DNA of 64,000 nucleotides from an uncultured Candidatus Poseidoniales archaeon. GTDB taxonomy: Archaea > Thermoplasmatota > Poseidoniia > Poseidoniales > Thalassarchaeaceae. The DNA lies in assembly GCA_902625325.1 (NCBI GenBank), contig CACOAW010000001.1, forward strand, positions 1-64,000, written 5' to 3'. Position numbers and translations under genes: made by a program. Positions 18,457-27,686 of the stretch are shown piece by piece; the first letter of the stretch is position 1; each line of letters starts with the position of its first letter. The notes beneath the pieces are model-generated. The model worked only from the letters and a program-made list of their open reading frames with translations. It ran no database searches and was not told the origin of the DNA.

Positions 18457-19002
18457 TCACTTCTTGAGAAATAAGCCTGTGATCGAAATAGCTGTGAAAA
18501 TAGAAAGAATCAGTAAGTCACCGAGTAAGGGTTCTGTCATCGGCTTTACCCATGTTTCTATCTGGTGAAGGCCGTCCCAATTGTATCCCTTGGTCCAGAC
18601 AACCTTGGTCTGTGAGTATTCTTCACTACATATCTGCCTCATGTTTGCGATTCCAGTTGAGCATAATATTGCCCCAACCCCGATAACCATGTTGAAGATC
18701 GTACCAGCTAATCCACAGAAACCGAAAAACACCAATCCCCATCGTCTAGATTTCCTATCGGACTCCACTTTCAAGTCAGGCAGGTCGGGCATAAATTCAG
18801 GAAGGCTGATGTCATTGGATATTTGTCCGAAATCAACTTCCTCAGAGGCTTCGCCTATCTCCGGAGCGTGAACTCCCATCTCCTCTAATGCTTCACTCCC
18901 GTAAATCCTCTCTGCCATAGAGTACAGTCCCGGATCCTGCTCAATCTCAGCTGGATCGATAACCCCCTCAAGTAACCTTCTGACTGCGTCGCTGTCAGGC
19001 AT
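18457..19002 (-). CDS. Membrane protein with acidic N-terminal domain, unknown
   Basis: The 181-residue protein has an acidic soluble N-terminal part (1-85) followed by two membrane segments (about 90-115 and 155-178) with a loop carrying two cysteines. No family is recognised. It ends one base from the convergent proS stop and lies 60 nt downstream of the transketolase pair on the same strand, so it could be in that transcript. Confidence 0.65.
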   Translation of the reverse strand: MPDSDAVRRLLEGVIDPAEIEQDPGLYSMAERIYGSEALEEMGVHAPEIGEASEEVDFGQISNDISLPEFMPDLPDLKVESDRKSRRWGLVFFGFCGLAGTIFNMVIGVGAILCSTGIANMRQICSEEYSQTKVVWTKGYNWDGLHQIETWVKPMTEPLLGDLLILSIFTAISITGLFLKK

Positions 19003-19062
19003 CTATACTTTTGTCGGATTGAGGTCCCTATCAAATGAACCCATACTTGTCGGTCAGGAATA

Positions 19063-20004
19063 TTATTTCCTACTAATTGCTCTTCTTGCGGCCTCGCAGA
19101 TTCCAGCTTCATTCAAACCCATCAAGTCCATCAGTTCCGAAGAGCTACCACTCTGTCCAAAACTATCTGTAACTCCTACCATCTCCAAGGGAGTCGATGT
19201 ATTGGTCGAAAGCCACTCTGCAAGAGCCCCTCCCAAACCACCAATCACAGAGTGGTCCTCGGCCGTCACAAAAGCTCCGCAGGATTCTGATAGTTCAGCA
19301 ATTAGACCCACGTCCAGCGGCTTGATTGTATGCATATCAACCACGGTACTGCTTATGCCCTCATTCGACAGAGTTTCTGCAGCAGAGATAGCCACTCCGA
19401 CCATTACCCCACATGAAATGATTGCCAAGTCCCCTCCTTCTCTGAGAACTGAACCTGATCCAATTTTCAAGTTTGAACCATCTTCATACATTCTTGGGAC
19501 CTTATTCCGAGCTGTCCTCATGTATGACGGGCCATTCAGGTCAATTAGTTGAGCGGTTAACTCCTCCGCTGAGATATCGTCACAGGGATGAATCACAGTC
19601 ATTTTCGGAATTGTTCTGTAGACTGCTAAATCCTCTATTGACTGAGCACTGCTACCATCTGTACCAGTATGGATTCCGCCATGGCTACCACAGATATGGA
19701 CAGGTAATCCGGGACGAGCAATCCCGTTACGAACTTGCTCGAAAGCCCTTTCTGTGAATATCGCGAACGTGCTGGCAAACGGGATTTTCCCTGAAGACGC
19801 CATACCAGCCGCAACAAGCATCATATTCTGCTCTGCAATTCCTAATGAAACAGTTCTCTCTGGATATTCGTTACGAAAGTGGCATGATTTAGTCGATTTC
19901 CCTAAATCAGCCTCTAACACGACCACACGAGGGTCTTCTGCAATCCGCAATAGGCCCTTGCCATATCCATCTCTGGATGCACCTCCAAATGAAGGCGCAC
20001 TCAT
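19063..20004 (-). CDS. Transketolase, C-terminal subunit
   Basis: The 313-residue protein corresponds to the pyrimidine-binding and C-terminal domains of transketolase, with GIAEQNMM, the HTGTDGSSAQ loop and a C-terminal Rossmann-like domain. Archaea usually encode transketolase as two half-size subunits, as here. The ATG overlaps the stop of the N-terminal subunit by 4 nt (ATGA). The pair would interconvert pentose and hexose phosphates, mainly for ribose and aromatic precursors. Confidence 0.94.
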   Translation of the reverse strand: MSAPSFGGASRDGYGKGLLRIAEDPRVVVLEADLGKSTKSCHFRNEYPERTVSLGIAEQNMMLVAAGMASSGKIPFASTFAIFTERAFEQVRNGIARPGLPVHICGSHGGIHTGTDGSSAQSIEDLAVYRTIPKMTVIHPCDDISAEELTAQLIDLNGPSYMRTARNKVPRMYEDGSNLKIGSGSVLREGGDLAIISCGVMVGVAISAAETLSNEGISSTVVDMHTIKPLDVGLIAELSESCGAFVTAEDHSVIGGLGGALAEWLSTNTSTPLEMVGVTDSFGQSGSSSELMDLMGLNEAGICEAARRAISRK

Positions 20005-20888
20005 GATAACTCCTCCAATGCAATTCGCAACTCTTCATCATCCGGGGCCTTTCCATGGAAGGATGGATTGTTCTCCATGAATGAAACACCATTTCCTTTG
20101 ATAGTATTCGCCACAATAGCAACAGGCCCCTCATCTTCGTTGTTGGCCCAATCTACTACATCAATCAAAGAAGACATATCATGGCCATCTACTTCCTTGA
20201 CTGTCCAACCAAAAGATCGAAACTTCTCGCCGATATCTCCAATTTCCATCTGTACTTCCATGAAGTCATCATTCTGAATCCTGTTGCGATCCACAATTAC
20301 CTTTAGGTTGGTTGCGTTATGGTAGTTAGCTGCCATAGCGGCCTCCCATATCTGACCTTCTTGGGTTTCTCCATCTCCCAACATAACCCAAATTCTTCTG
20401 TCACTTGAATCCATTTTGGCGGAAAGAGCGCACCCGAGACCGAATGACAAACCCATCCCCAGACTTCCTGCAGAGAAATCCACCCCCTTAGTCCAATTCA
20501 TATCGACGTGACCTTGGCAAACAGACCCAAGTGTCCTGAATCCCTTGATGTCGTTATCATCAAGGACTCCGATTTGATGTAGAACGGAATACATAGCAGG
20601 ACTTGCATGACCCTTGCTCATGATGAATCTGTCACGATCTTCCCAATCAGGATTGCTTGTATCAAAACGAAGACATGTACCATATAGTGCGACCATACAG
20701 TCTACCGCCGAAAGTGAACCTCCAGGGTGTCCAGATTTCGCAGCATGCGTCATTGAAACAATGTCAACTCTGCATCTCCTAGCCATTTCCTCGAGCTCAC
20801 TAACATCTACTTCGGCACCGTCTCCCATGTGCAAAAGTGGCGCGTCAGGGCTATTGATGGTTTTCAATGATGTTTTTTGTTTAACCAT
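20001..20888 (-). CDS. Transketolase, N-terminal subunit
   Basis: The 295-residue protein is the thiamine-diphosphate-binding half of transketolase. SGHPGGSLS, SKGHASPA and the GDGETQEGQ motif that binds Mg-ThDP are present, followed by DRNRIQND. The first 20 residues are outside the conserved part. It is the promoter-proximal gene of the transketolase pair and is divergent from mqnE, with about 95 nt between the start codons. Confidence 0.94.
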   Translation of the reverse strand: MVKQKTSLKTINSPDAPLLHMGDGAEVDVSELEEMARRCRVDIVSMTHAAKSGHPGGSLSAVDCMVALYGTCLRFDTSNPDWEDRDRFIMSKGHASPAMYSVLHQIGVLDDNDIKGFRTLGSVCQGHVDMNWTKGVDFSAGSLGMGLSFGLGCALSAKMDSSDRRIWVMLGDGETQEGQIWEAAMAANYHNATNLKVIVDRNRIQNDDFMEVQMEIGDIGEKFRSFGWTVKEVDGHDMSSLIDVVDWANNEDEGPVAIVANTIKGNGVSFMENNPSFHGKAPDDEELRIALEELS

Positions 20889-20983
20889 CCAGTAGAGTGA
20901 TTCAAATCATATCATTAGTTCGCGCATTCGTGAATTCGGACTTCTCAGTCTCTGAGCGTAATTGGCGTGAAGAACTATCAAGA

Positions 20984-22132
20984 ATGTCAATTCCAATTTC
21001 AGTCAAAAATGACGTTTTACTTAGCAAAACCCTTCAGAGTTTAATCAAAGATGGACGGGTAACTTGTGAGCTGGGAGAGAAATTGCATGCTAACGCCCAA
21101 CTGCCCGGCCTTACAGCCCTAGCGATGATGATCAAAAAGGCAAGGTTTGGAGATAGTATCTTTTTCAATGAAAACCTCCATGTAAATACAACGAATGTCT
21201 GCACTCTTGCATGTAGATTCTGCGCTTTCAGAAAGGGTCCAAGGCACAGAGATGCATATTCTCTTACTCCCGAAGAGTTCGTATCCAGGATAGAACCATA
21301 TGAAGGGAAAATCGACGAGGTGCATGCAGTGGGTGGGCTCCACCCAGATTGGGACATAAATCACTATTCAGAGTTTTATCGAATTACCAAGGAGAGGTTT
21401 CCTGGATTAAGCATCAAGTCATTAACTGCTGTCGAAGTAAAGCATATTGCATCCAAATCTGGATTGGGGGTACTGGAAACACTGACTATTCTGAGAGATT
21501 CAGGCCTCGATTCCCTACCAGGAGGAGGGGCAGAGATTCTTGTAGATACTATCAGGGATCGTATTTGTATGGGTAAGGAGAAGTCTTCCGAATACTTGGA
21601 AATACACGGTATTGCACACGAATTAGGAATCCCAACAAATTGTACCATGCTTTTCGGAACCATCGAAACAATCCAAGATCGCATCACTCACCTGAACAAA
21701 TTGAGAGAACAGCAAGACTCCACTGGAGGATTCCAGTGTTTCGTACCATACCCGTTCCTTAAGGATAATTCAAGATTGCCGGAGGCACGACTAGCATCAG
21801 GCGAGGAAGTAATCCGAGTAATCTCCGTTTCTAGGATAATGCTTGACAATATTCCCCATATCAAGGCTTACAGGATGAATATTGGAGATCATCTTTCGAC
21901 AATTGCAATCAACTCTGGAGCAGATGACATAGACGGAACTGTCGGTCACGAGGAAATAATGCATGTCGCAGGTAGTACTACAAGTTTGAACTACGACTCA
22001 AACAAGCTAGGAAACCTCATTGACTCTGCAGGCCAGAATCCTATAAAGAGAGACTCCACATATACGAGATTCGAGCCTTTGAAAATCAAATCAAGAAGAG
22101 AGAGCAAACTCCTTCCAATAATAGGTCAGTGA
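20984..22132 (+). CDS. mqnE: Aminofutalosine synthase (radical SAM)
   Basis: The 382-residue protein from ATG 20984 has the radical-SAM cluster CTLACRFC, the AVGGLHPDW segment and GLDSLPGGGAEIL, all typical of MqnE. It joins 3-enolpyruvyl-benzoate to S-adenosylmethionine, giving aminofutalosine. A GTG at 20897 would add 29 poorly conserved residues. It is followed 4 nt later by mqnA, whose product supplies its substrate. MqnC-like proteins share the fold, but the second radical-SAM gene in the window (57922) fits MqnC better. Confidence 0.93.
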   Translation: MSIPISVKNDVLLSKTLQSLIKDGRVTCELGEKLHANAQLPGLTALAMMIKKARFGDSIFFNENLHVNTTNVCTLACRFCAFRKGPRHRDAYSLTPEEFVSRIEPYEGKIDEVHAVGGLHPDWDINHYSEFYRITKERFPGLSIKSLTAVEVKHIASKSGLGVLETLTILRDSGLDSLPGGGAEILVDTIRDRICMGKEKSSEYLEIHGIAHELGIPTNCTMLFGTIETIQDRITHLNKLREQQDSTGGFQCFVPYPFLKDNSRLPEARLASGEEVIRVISVSRIMLDNIPHIKAYRMNIGDHLSTIAINSGADDIDGTVGHEEIMHVAGSTTSLNYDSNKLGNLIDSAGQNPIKRDSTYTRFEPLKIKSRRESKLLPIIGQ

Positions 22133-22136
22133 ACCC

Positions 22137-22934
22137 ATGTCATGGGACGGAGTTCTTGGCAGAGTTTCGTTCATCAACTGTGATCCGGTTTTCCACACGA
22201 TTCCTGACAATTGGAAGGTTCTCTCCGCACCTCCGTCTTGGTTGACTGGTCATCTACTACGTAGGGACTGCATCACTGCCCCAATTCCAACAGCCGACTA
22301 TGCATCCAATGTGGGAGAATTTAACCTCATCAGGGATATAGGAATAGTGGGCCGCGAGTCTGTTGGATCGGTTCTTCTATTCGGAAAAAGGCCCATTGAG
22401 ACAATGAGGGACATCGCATTACCCTCAGACTCCTCGACTTCCAATATGCTGATGAGATGGATACTAAAGCAGAGGGGTCTCGATCCGAAATATGTTAAAA
22501 TGGGGCCTGACATGGATTCAATGCTTGATGAATGCGATGGAGCACTAATAATTGGTGATCGAGCAATAGCCGCTGCCATCCATAACCCCGAGTTAGTTAG
22601 GATGGACCTCGGTAGAGAATGGGTGGAGATAACTGGTCTGCCAATGGTCTTCGGGGTATTCGCCGCTAGGAAAGACTCCAACGCCCATTCAATAAGCATG
22701 GCAAGAGAATTGATGCTAAGCAATTACAACATTTTTCTTGAACAAGAGGAAGTAAGGAATATTGTTATTTCCGACGCTTCCAAGAAGGTTAGCCTTTCTG
22801 TCGAAAGAGTGGCCGAATACTATGCCAGTGAAGTCTCTAATCTACTCAGTCCAGAGTCAATCAAAGGTTTGAGAGTCTTCCTAGAAGAGGTCTGCGAGGT
22901 AGAATCCAATCCGAACTGGTTCGACCACATTTAG
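22137..22934 (+). CDS. mqnA: Chorismate dehydratase (menaquinone synthesis)
   Basis: The 265-residue periplasmic-binding-protein-fold enzyme begins LGRVSFINCDPVF, like MqnA, and carries the SSTSNML and IGDRAI motifs of the family. MqnA dehydrates chorismate to 3-(1-carboxyvinyloxy)benzoate, the first futalosine-route step. It lies 4 nt after mqnE. Its TAG overlaps the convergent HEAT-protein stop by 4 nt (TTAG). Confidence 0.93.
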   Translation: MSWDGVLGRVSFINCDPVFHTIPDNWKVLSAPPSWLTGHLLRRDCITAPIPTADYASNVGEFNLIRDIGIVGRESVGSVLLFGKRPIETMRDIALPSDSSTSNMLMRWILKQRGLDPKYVKMGPDMDSMLDECDGALIIGDRAIAAAIHNPELVRMDLGREWVEITGLPMVFGVFAARKDSNAHSISMARELMLSNYNIFLEQEEVRNIVISDASKKVSLSVERVAEYYASEVSNLLSPESIKGLRVFLEEVCEVESNPNWFDHI

Positions 22935-23410
22935 TCAGAGTACTCGAGCTTCTTGCTTGATACCCAGTTTAGGAGATCTATGGCTACTTCGCAGGATTCC
23001 GCCACTACCACCTCTTCGTCCGATGCAAACTTTTCCAGCGTACTCATGGCGATCCTGTTCCCAATAGCGCCCAAGGCTTCTGCTGCCTCATGCCTTACCA
23101 TTACATCTTCCTCCAAATCCTCCAGTCTTTCAATTAGGTGAGGGACTGCATTATCATCCTGCATTTGTCCCAAAACATAAGCAATCTCGTGCTTTAGTAA
23201 GGCAGACGATGAGTCAAACGCGTCTGCCAGCGAATCCACAGCAGGCTTGCCTCCGATATTCCTCAATGCGAATAGAGCCCTCATCCTCTGAAACATCTTC
23301 TCGCCCTCGTCGCACAAGGTATCGCGCAGTTTCTCCACGTTTTCGGCATTGCTAGCAGGAGGGGCTGGATCAACCGATCCAAACTCGCTAATTTCGGGCC
23401 TTTCAGTCAT
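22931..23410 (-). CDS. HEAT-repeat protein resembling half of deoxyhypusine hydroxylase
   Basis: The 159-residue protein has HEAT-like repeats with two His-Glu pairs, H74-E75 in LLKHEIAYVLGQMQ and H107-E108 in VRHEAAEALGAIG, 33 residues apart. Eukaryotic deoxyhypusine hydroxylase (DOHH) has two such halves, each with two HE pairs at the same 33-residue spacing, binding a di-iron site. The flanking MRALFALRNIGG and VAESCEVA segments also match DOHH closely. A homodimer could rebuild the four-pair site. It overlaps mqnD by 8 nt (ATGACTGA), so it is cotranscribed. The alternative is a general HEAT scaffold. Confidence 0.8.
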   Translation of the reverse strand: MTERPEISEFGSVDPAPPASNAENVEKLRDTLCDEGEKMFQRMRALFALRNIGGKPAVDSLADAFDSSSALLKHEIAYVLGQMQDDNAVPHLIERLEDLEEDVMVRHEAAEALGAIGNRIAMSTLEKFASDEEVVVAESCEVAIDLLNWVSSKKLEYSD

Positions 23411-24275
23411 GCTCCCCAGCTCCAATGAACTTCAGAACACTAGCATCGAAATCACTCCTAACTAGGCCGAGCCCCACTCCCCTCTCAAGAAACATTCTAA
23501 CGGCCCTGCGGCCATCCTTACCATAGTCTATCGTTCGTCTGTTTACGTACATCCTTACGAACTCCTCGTTGGTGCCCTCGTCTATACCCCTCCCCCACTT
23601 TATTGCACCCTTTAGTGCATCCTTGGGATTTTCCAGTGAGAACTCGATGCTTCTTTTGATGTCGTCACAAACTTGTTCACACATCGACTCTCCTAGATCC
23701 TTCCTTACAATATTCCCGCCCAATGGGAGGGGCAGACCAGTCTCTTTGTTCCACCAGACGCCCAAATCTAAAACCATGAATGCGCCTTCGTCGGACCAAG
23801 TCAACTGACCCTCGTGAATGATTACCCCAGAGTCATACTTTCCATCCATTACCCCGGGAAGGATTTGGTCAAATGGGACCTCAACCACCTCTACTTCTCC
23901 CAAAGCTAGCACAAGAGCGAGATAAGAACTCGTACTCTTTCCGGGTACTGCAATTACTGACCTCTTTGCTTCTTCAATAGTCATTTCCTTTTTGGAAATT
24001 AAGATTGGTCCATACCCCTCGCCCATCGAGGCACCACAATTCATCAGATAGTAAGAATCAGAAATTTTAGGATAGGAATGAATGCTTACGGCAGATACTT
24101 CGAAACTCCCCATCTCTGCTTCTCTATTCAAAGTGTCAATATCAACTAGAATGTGTTCATACCTTCTGTTACCTGTGTCAATTGTCCCATTTGTCAACGC
24201 ATGGAACATGAAAGCATCATCAGGATCCGGGGAGTGCCCGATTCTGATGGTAACTGTGTCATCATTCATACCCAT
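23403..24275 (-). CDS. mqnD: 1,4-dihydroxy-6-naphthoate synthase
   Basis: The 290-residue periplasmic-binding-protein-fold enzyme begins IRIGHSPDPDDAFMFHAL, the MqnD signature, with VSIHSYP and GYGPILISK further on. It splits cyclic de-hypoxanthinyl futalosine to 1,4-dihydroxy-6-naphthoate. It is on the strand opposite mqnE and mqnA and carries the DOHH-like gene in its operon. The intervening futalosine enzyme MqnC is encoded 34 kb away in the window. Confidence 0.93.
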   Translation of the reverse strand: MGMNDDTVTIRIGHSPDPDDAFMFHALTNGTIDTGNRRYEHILVDIDTLNREAEMGSFEVSAVSIHSYPKISDSYYLMNCGASMGEGYGPILISKKEMTIEEAKRSVIAVPGKSTSSYLALVLALGEVEVVEVPFDQILPGVMDGKYDSGVIIHEGQLTWSDEGAFMVLDLGVWWNKETGLPLPLGGNIVRKDLGESMCEQVCDDIKRSIEFSLENPKDALKGAIKWGRGIDEGTNEEFVRMYVNRRTIDYGKDGRRAVRMFLERGVGLGLVRSDFDASVLKFIGAGEHD

Positions 24276-24356
24276 TCCGTCGTGATTCAGTTGAAATGAG
24301 TTTTGTTTCGAACTCCTCCACGTAATAATGAAGTGGAAAACATCGCAGGGCGTGAT

Positions 24357-24551
24357 ATGCCCGACCCATCTAAGCTTTCAACTGCCTCCGGACAACTTGG
24401 TCCGGTATGCGCAATTACAGGCAAGGCTCTGAAGTTCTCAGAGGCAATAGTTCTGGACAACGAGTATGTATGTTGGGAAGCCTACATCGAAGCGACAGGA
24501 GCCTCACCATCAACAGATGGTAAGGAAGTAGGCGGCCTCAAACTAGGCTAA
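24357..24551 (+). CDS. Small protein upstream of primase, unknown
   Basis: The roughly 64-residue protein from ATG 24357 (a TTG at 24303 gives 82 residues) contains VCAITGK and YVCWEAY segments, a two-cysteine arrangement like half of a zinc knuckle. No family is recognised. Its TAA directly abuts the possible TTG start of priS, suggesting cotranscription and coupling with the primase. Confidence 0.6.
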   Translation: MPDPSKLSTASGQLGPVCAITGKALKFSEAIVLDNEYVCWEAYIEATGASPSTDGKEVGGLKLG

Positions 24552-24587
24552 TTGAAAACTTATGGCCCTAGCCCCTTGCTTTGCCTC

Positions 24588-25802
24588 ATGGCCGGAGGCT
24601 GGAGTAGATTCGCTCACCGATTTTCCGAGTATTACGACTCCATATCTCCAAACTCAATTTGGACACCACCCAGATTAAGGAATAGAGAGTGGATGTTCAT
24701 CCCATGGGGGGGCGCTCCACCTGATAGGCATCGTGCATTCCCAGACAAGATTTCACTTCATTCTTATCTCAAAACAAGAGCACCGCACTCGTGCTTCCAC
24801 AGCACCGCTTACTACCAAGATCCCTCCAAGGGCAAGATGGTAGAGAAGGGATGGTTGGGTGCGGATCTGATTTTTGACCTCGATGGGGACCATCTTCCCG
24901 GAGTTTCAGACAACGACTTCCCGGCAATGATCGATGTCATCCAGGGACAAGCCTGGAGGCTATGGAACGAATTTCTGGAACCGGAATTCGGATTCAAGCA
25001 AAAATACGCACAATTCACATTTTCCGGGCATCGCGGATTTCATATCCATCTGAGGGATCCTTCATTGTTACACTTAGATTCGAACGCACGAAGGGAGATA
25101 GTGAACTACATCAGGGGAGAGGGGATAGATATCCAATCAACTATCAATTCGGACTCTGGTTGGGGGAAAAGGGCCATTGATGGAATCGACTCCACATTGG
25201 GACAACTTTCTCAGATATCTTCTGGAAAGGAAGGAAAGAGGCATACGCTGGATAACCTTCACGAAATAGTAAAGACCAGATCCAAATCACCCAATGTCAA
25301 TCTCAAGTCCTCAAGCAAAGCTAGTATCGAGGAATTGGCAAAGCTAGCGGACGGAAGGGATGAATTCGGCCTCGATAGGATCAATAGGTTGAAAGATGAT
25401 CCATCCCTAGAGGTTTTCGGCAAACTCACCCCCTTATTCTGGGAGCTTGTCAAGGGAGACTCTTCCGTAGTAATCGGGACAGCAGGTGAGACCGACGAAG
25501 TAGTAACAGTGGACACAAAGAGAGTAATTAGATGGGTGGGCAGCCTTCATGGGAAATCCGGGCTGAAAGTTACTGAATTGCCACTCGATCGTTTAGATCC
25601 AGACTCGAGAAATTGTTTCGACCCACTAAAAGAGGCAGTCGTCTTCACCGGAGGCACTGTGAAGGTACGAATTCTTGCAAATGATGTACGTGCGAGCTTG
25701 TCCGGAGAGCAAATAGAGCCATCACTTGGGGATGAACTCATTGTAAAGGAATCAATGGCTATGTTCCTGTGCCTGAAAGGATGGGCAGAGATCTGCAGAT
25801 AG
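24588..25802 (+). CDS. priS: DNA primase small (catalytic) subunit
   Basis: The 404-residue protein from ATG 24588 has the archaeal/eukaryotic primase active site: ADLIFDLDGD with the metal-binding aspartates and FSGHRGFHIH with the nucleotide-binding His. HSTAYYQDPS and GWLGADL precede it, as in PriS. PriS makes the RNA primer with PriL, which is not in the window. TTG 24552 is an alternative start that abuts the preceding stop. Confidence 0.94.
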   Translation: MAGGWSRFAHRFSEYYDSISPNSIWTPPRLRNREWMFIPWGGAPPDRHRAFPDKISLHSYLKTRAPHSCFHSTAYYQDPSKGKMVEKGWLGADLIFDLDGDHLPGVSDNDFPAMIDVIQGQAWRLWNEFLEPEFGFKQKYAQFTFSGHRGFHIHLRDPSLLHLDSNARREIVNYIRGEGIDIQSTINSDSGWGKRAIDGIDSTLGQLSQISSGKEGKRHTLDNLHEIVKTRSKSPNVNLKSSSKASIEELAKLADGRDEFGLDRINRLKDDPSLEVFGKLTPLFWELVKGDSSVVIGTAGETDEVVTVDTKRVIRWVGSLHGKSGLKVTELPLDRLDPDSRNCFDPLKEAVVFTGGTVKVRILANDVRASLSGEQIEPSLGDELIVKESMAMFLCLKGWAEICR

Positions 25803-25860
25803 TCCGTTTCACCGCATTTATGCACTAATTGACTCATCGAGTTTACGAATACGGAGAATA

Positions 25861-26871
25861 TTGAATAATGGTGAACTGCGGAATAGCTTCGTGATTGACC
25901 CTTTAGACGATGTAGAAGAAGACTCCGATGGGTCTTCGGATGTCCTGCCACCACCGCCTCCAGGGATTTCAATGCCACCTCCACTGCTCGATTCTGAGCT
26001 CCCAGAGATACCCCCACTTCCACTCGATCCTCCAGGGCCTAAGTTCGGATTCTCACCAGAGCAATCCTCTGACGGAGACCTACTGGACGCTGCAGCCTCT
26101 CTTTCATCACCTACAGAGTCTTCGATTTCAGACGACTCTTCGGATTTCAAATCGGTGTGGAATAGGAGAAAGTCCAATGATCCTTCCATTTCTAGCAGCT
26201 CCAGAGACAGCATATACAATAGGATTGAGAGAATAACGACAGGGAAGGGCGACTCCCTGATGGAAAGGTATGCTGATAGGTTTGGCTCAGACCTAGATAG
26301 AGAGATAATCGTTCTCAGGAAGAAAGACCAAGACGATCTTGCCAGTATAAAACCAACAGTTGAGGTAATATCTGGATCCACTAACAACGAGATGGCCCTA
26401 GATGAATTCATTGAGGCTATGGAAGACTCGGATTTCATCGCTAGAGTTTCCGAGAAAACAGGCGTTTCCATAGAGAAAATAGGTGAATTAGATATGGATT
26501 CGATGAAATCTTTTTTTGAACAAGCAGATATAGACAACTCGGGCACTCTAGACTTTGACGAGTTCGTGAATGGTATCATTCAGAGCTTCCGAAGTTATGA
26601 CGAGGATTTTTCTCACTTCTTCACGGTAGTCAACGGATTACTCGGAGAATTGCCAGATGAGAAAACTAGTGAATTCATTTCATCGGATGGTTTTGAAATG
26701 TTCAAGACTGTCGGCGAAGACCCCGTGGCCACAGATTCGGATACCAGAGGTCAGTTCTTCACGATGGTTAATGAACTGCTTGTCGACTTGCCTGAAACAG
26801 TCATGAAGTCATTCACCGATTCCCAGGACTTTGATTTGTACAAGGTGATTGCAGATAGGTATGGTGGTTGA
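25861..26871 (+). CDS. Proline-rich EF-hand protein
   Basis: The 336-residue soluble protein has a Pro/Ser/Asp-rich N-terminal third (about 15-100, with a run of prolines at 30-34) and a canonical EF-hand calcium loop at 223-234 (D223, D225, S227, D231, E234; DIDNSGTLDFDE). A second half-domain follows with two similar segments around FFTVVNGLLGELP and FFTMVNELLVDLP. The start is TTG 25861. Its stop abuts the TTG of the next gene, a membrane protein, so the two are likely an operon. The function is unknown; calcium-dependent binding is inferred. Confidence 0.75.
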   Translation: MNNGELRNSFVIDPLDDVEEDSDGSSDVLPPPPPGISMPPPLLDSELPEIPPLPLDPPGPKFGFSPEQSSDGDLLDAAASLSSPTESSISDDSSDFKSVWNRRKSNDPSISSSSRDSIYNRIERITTGKGDSLMERYADRFGSDLDREIIVLRKKDQDDLASIKPTVEVISGSTNNEMALDEFIEAMEDSDFIARVSEKTGVSIEKIGELDMDSMKSFFEQADIDNSGTLDFDEFVNGIIQSFRSYDEDFSHFFTVVNGLLGELPDEKTSEFISSDGFEMFKTVGEDPVATDSDTRGQFFTMVNELLVDLPETVMKSFTDSQDFDLYKVIADRYGG

Positions 26872-27675
26872 TTGGGTCTGCTGGAGAAGGCAGGACAGAT
26901 AGAGGGCGAAAAAACCTCCTCCGAGAAGCCAAAGATAGCCGAGCCTGAGTCTGCAAAAGCGGCACCAGAACCCGTTAGTCAGCCTGAGCCTGTCAAGATC
27001 AAGAAGGAAAAGAGGAGTAGGAGGAAGAAGGTCAGGAAACCTAGGCAGAAGAAGGAAAAGGCACCGAAAGTTTTGCCGGAAGACTCTGAGCCTGCATCTC
27101 CGACGCAGTTCAGGATAAGAAAATACTCCGACTTTCTAGTTTCGTGGGGATGGACCATGCCGCTGGTAGCTTTCACCGCTTGGGGTAATGATTTCCAGCC
27201 TACTATTTTCGTTCTCGCTGGACTGGGTTTGATATCATTCAATCTAGGCTTCATGCCTTACTCCACAGGCAGGACCACTGGCAACTGGATCACCCGTACG
27301 ACCTACATCAACGCGAAGGCCGAGAAGCCTCATCAATCGTACGTTTTTCTTAAAGGAATGACGTTCCCACTTGTTATTCTCGGAATTATAGCCATTCTCA
27401 CAGCTACAGCCACCGGGTTGTCAGAAAATGCAGGGATGATACAGCTAGCTCTTGGGCTGTTCTTCCTCCTGCCCCCCCTCCTAGACTATCTGTTCTACAG
27501 ATTCAAGAGCGATAATCTTGGATTATGGGATACCCTATTCGGTGGCGTGTGGCTTGTCAAGACTGCAAAGACAGCTGAGTCAAAAGGCTGGCTGAAGAGG
27601 TTAGAGCAACTAGGAGACTACACTGAGGCTCAGGGATGGTTATCGGACGGAGACTCAAAGGATTCCTCTGACTGA
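26872..27675 (+). CDS. Membrane protein with Lys/Arg-rich cytoplasmic head
   Basis: The 267-residue protein begins with TTG directly after the EF-hand gene stop. Residues about 1-80 are strongly charged (a run of Lys/Arg between 43 and 65), and four hydrophobic segments follow (about 95-115, 120-135, 163-185, 190-212). The last resemble an RDD-like membrane domain, with RxxDNLGLWDTLFGGVW. No enzyme motif is seen. The basic head could bind nucleic acid or acidic lipid, or the acidic EF-hand neighbour; these are guesses. Confidence 0.7.
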   Translation: MGLLEKAGQIEGEKTSSEKPKIAEPESAKAAPEPVSQPEPVKIKKEKRSRRKKVRKPRQKKEKAPKVLPEDSEPASPTQFRIRKYSDFLVSWGWTMPLVAFTAWGNDFQPTIFVLAGLGLISFNLGFMPYSTGRTTGNWITRTTYINAKAEKPHQSYVFLKGMTFPLVILGIIAILTATATGLSENAGMIQLALGLFFLLPPLLDYLFYRFKSDNLGLWDTLFGGVWLVKTAKTAESKGWLKRLEQLGDYTEAQGWLSDGDSKDSSD

Positions 27676-27686
27676 TAGAATCTCTT

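Noticed and set aside
25818-26579. 253-codon minus-strand frame, rich in Ser and Gly.
   Set aside because: Antisense to the EF-hand gene; its composition follows from the Asp/Ser/Pro codons of the plus strand.
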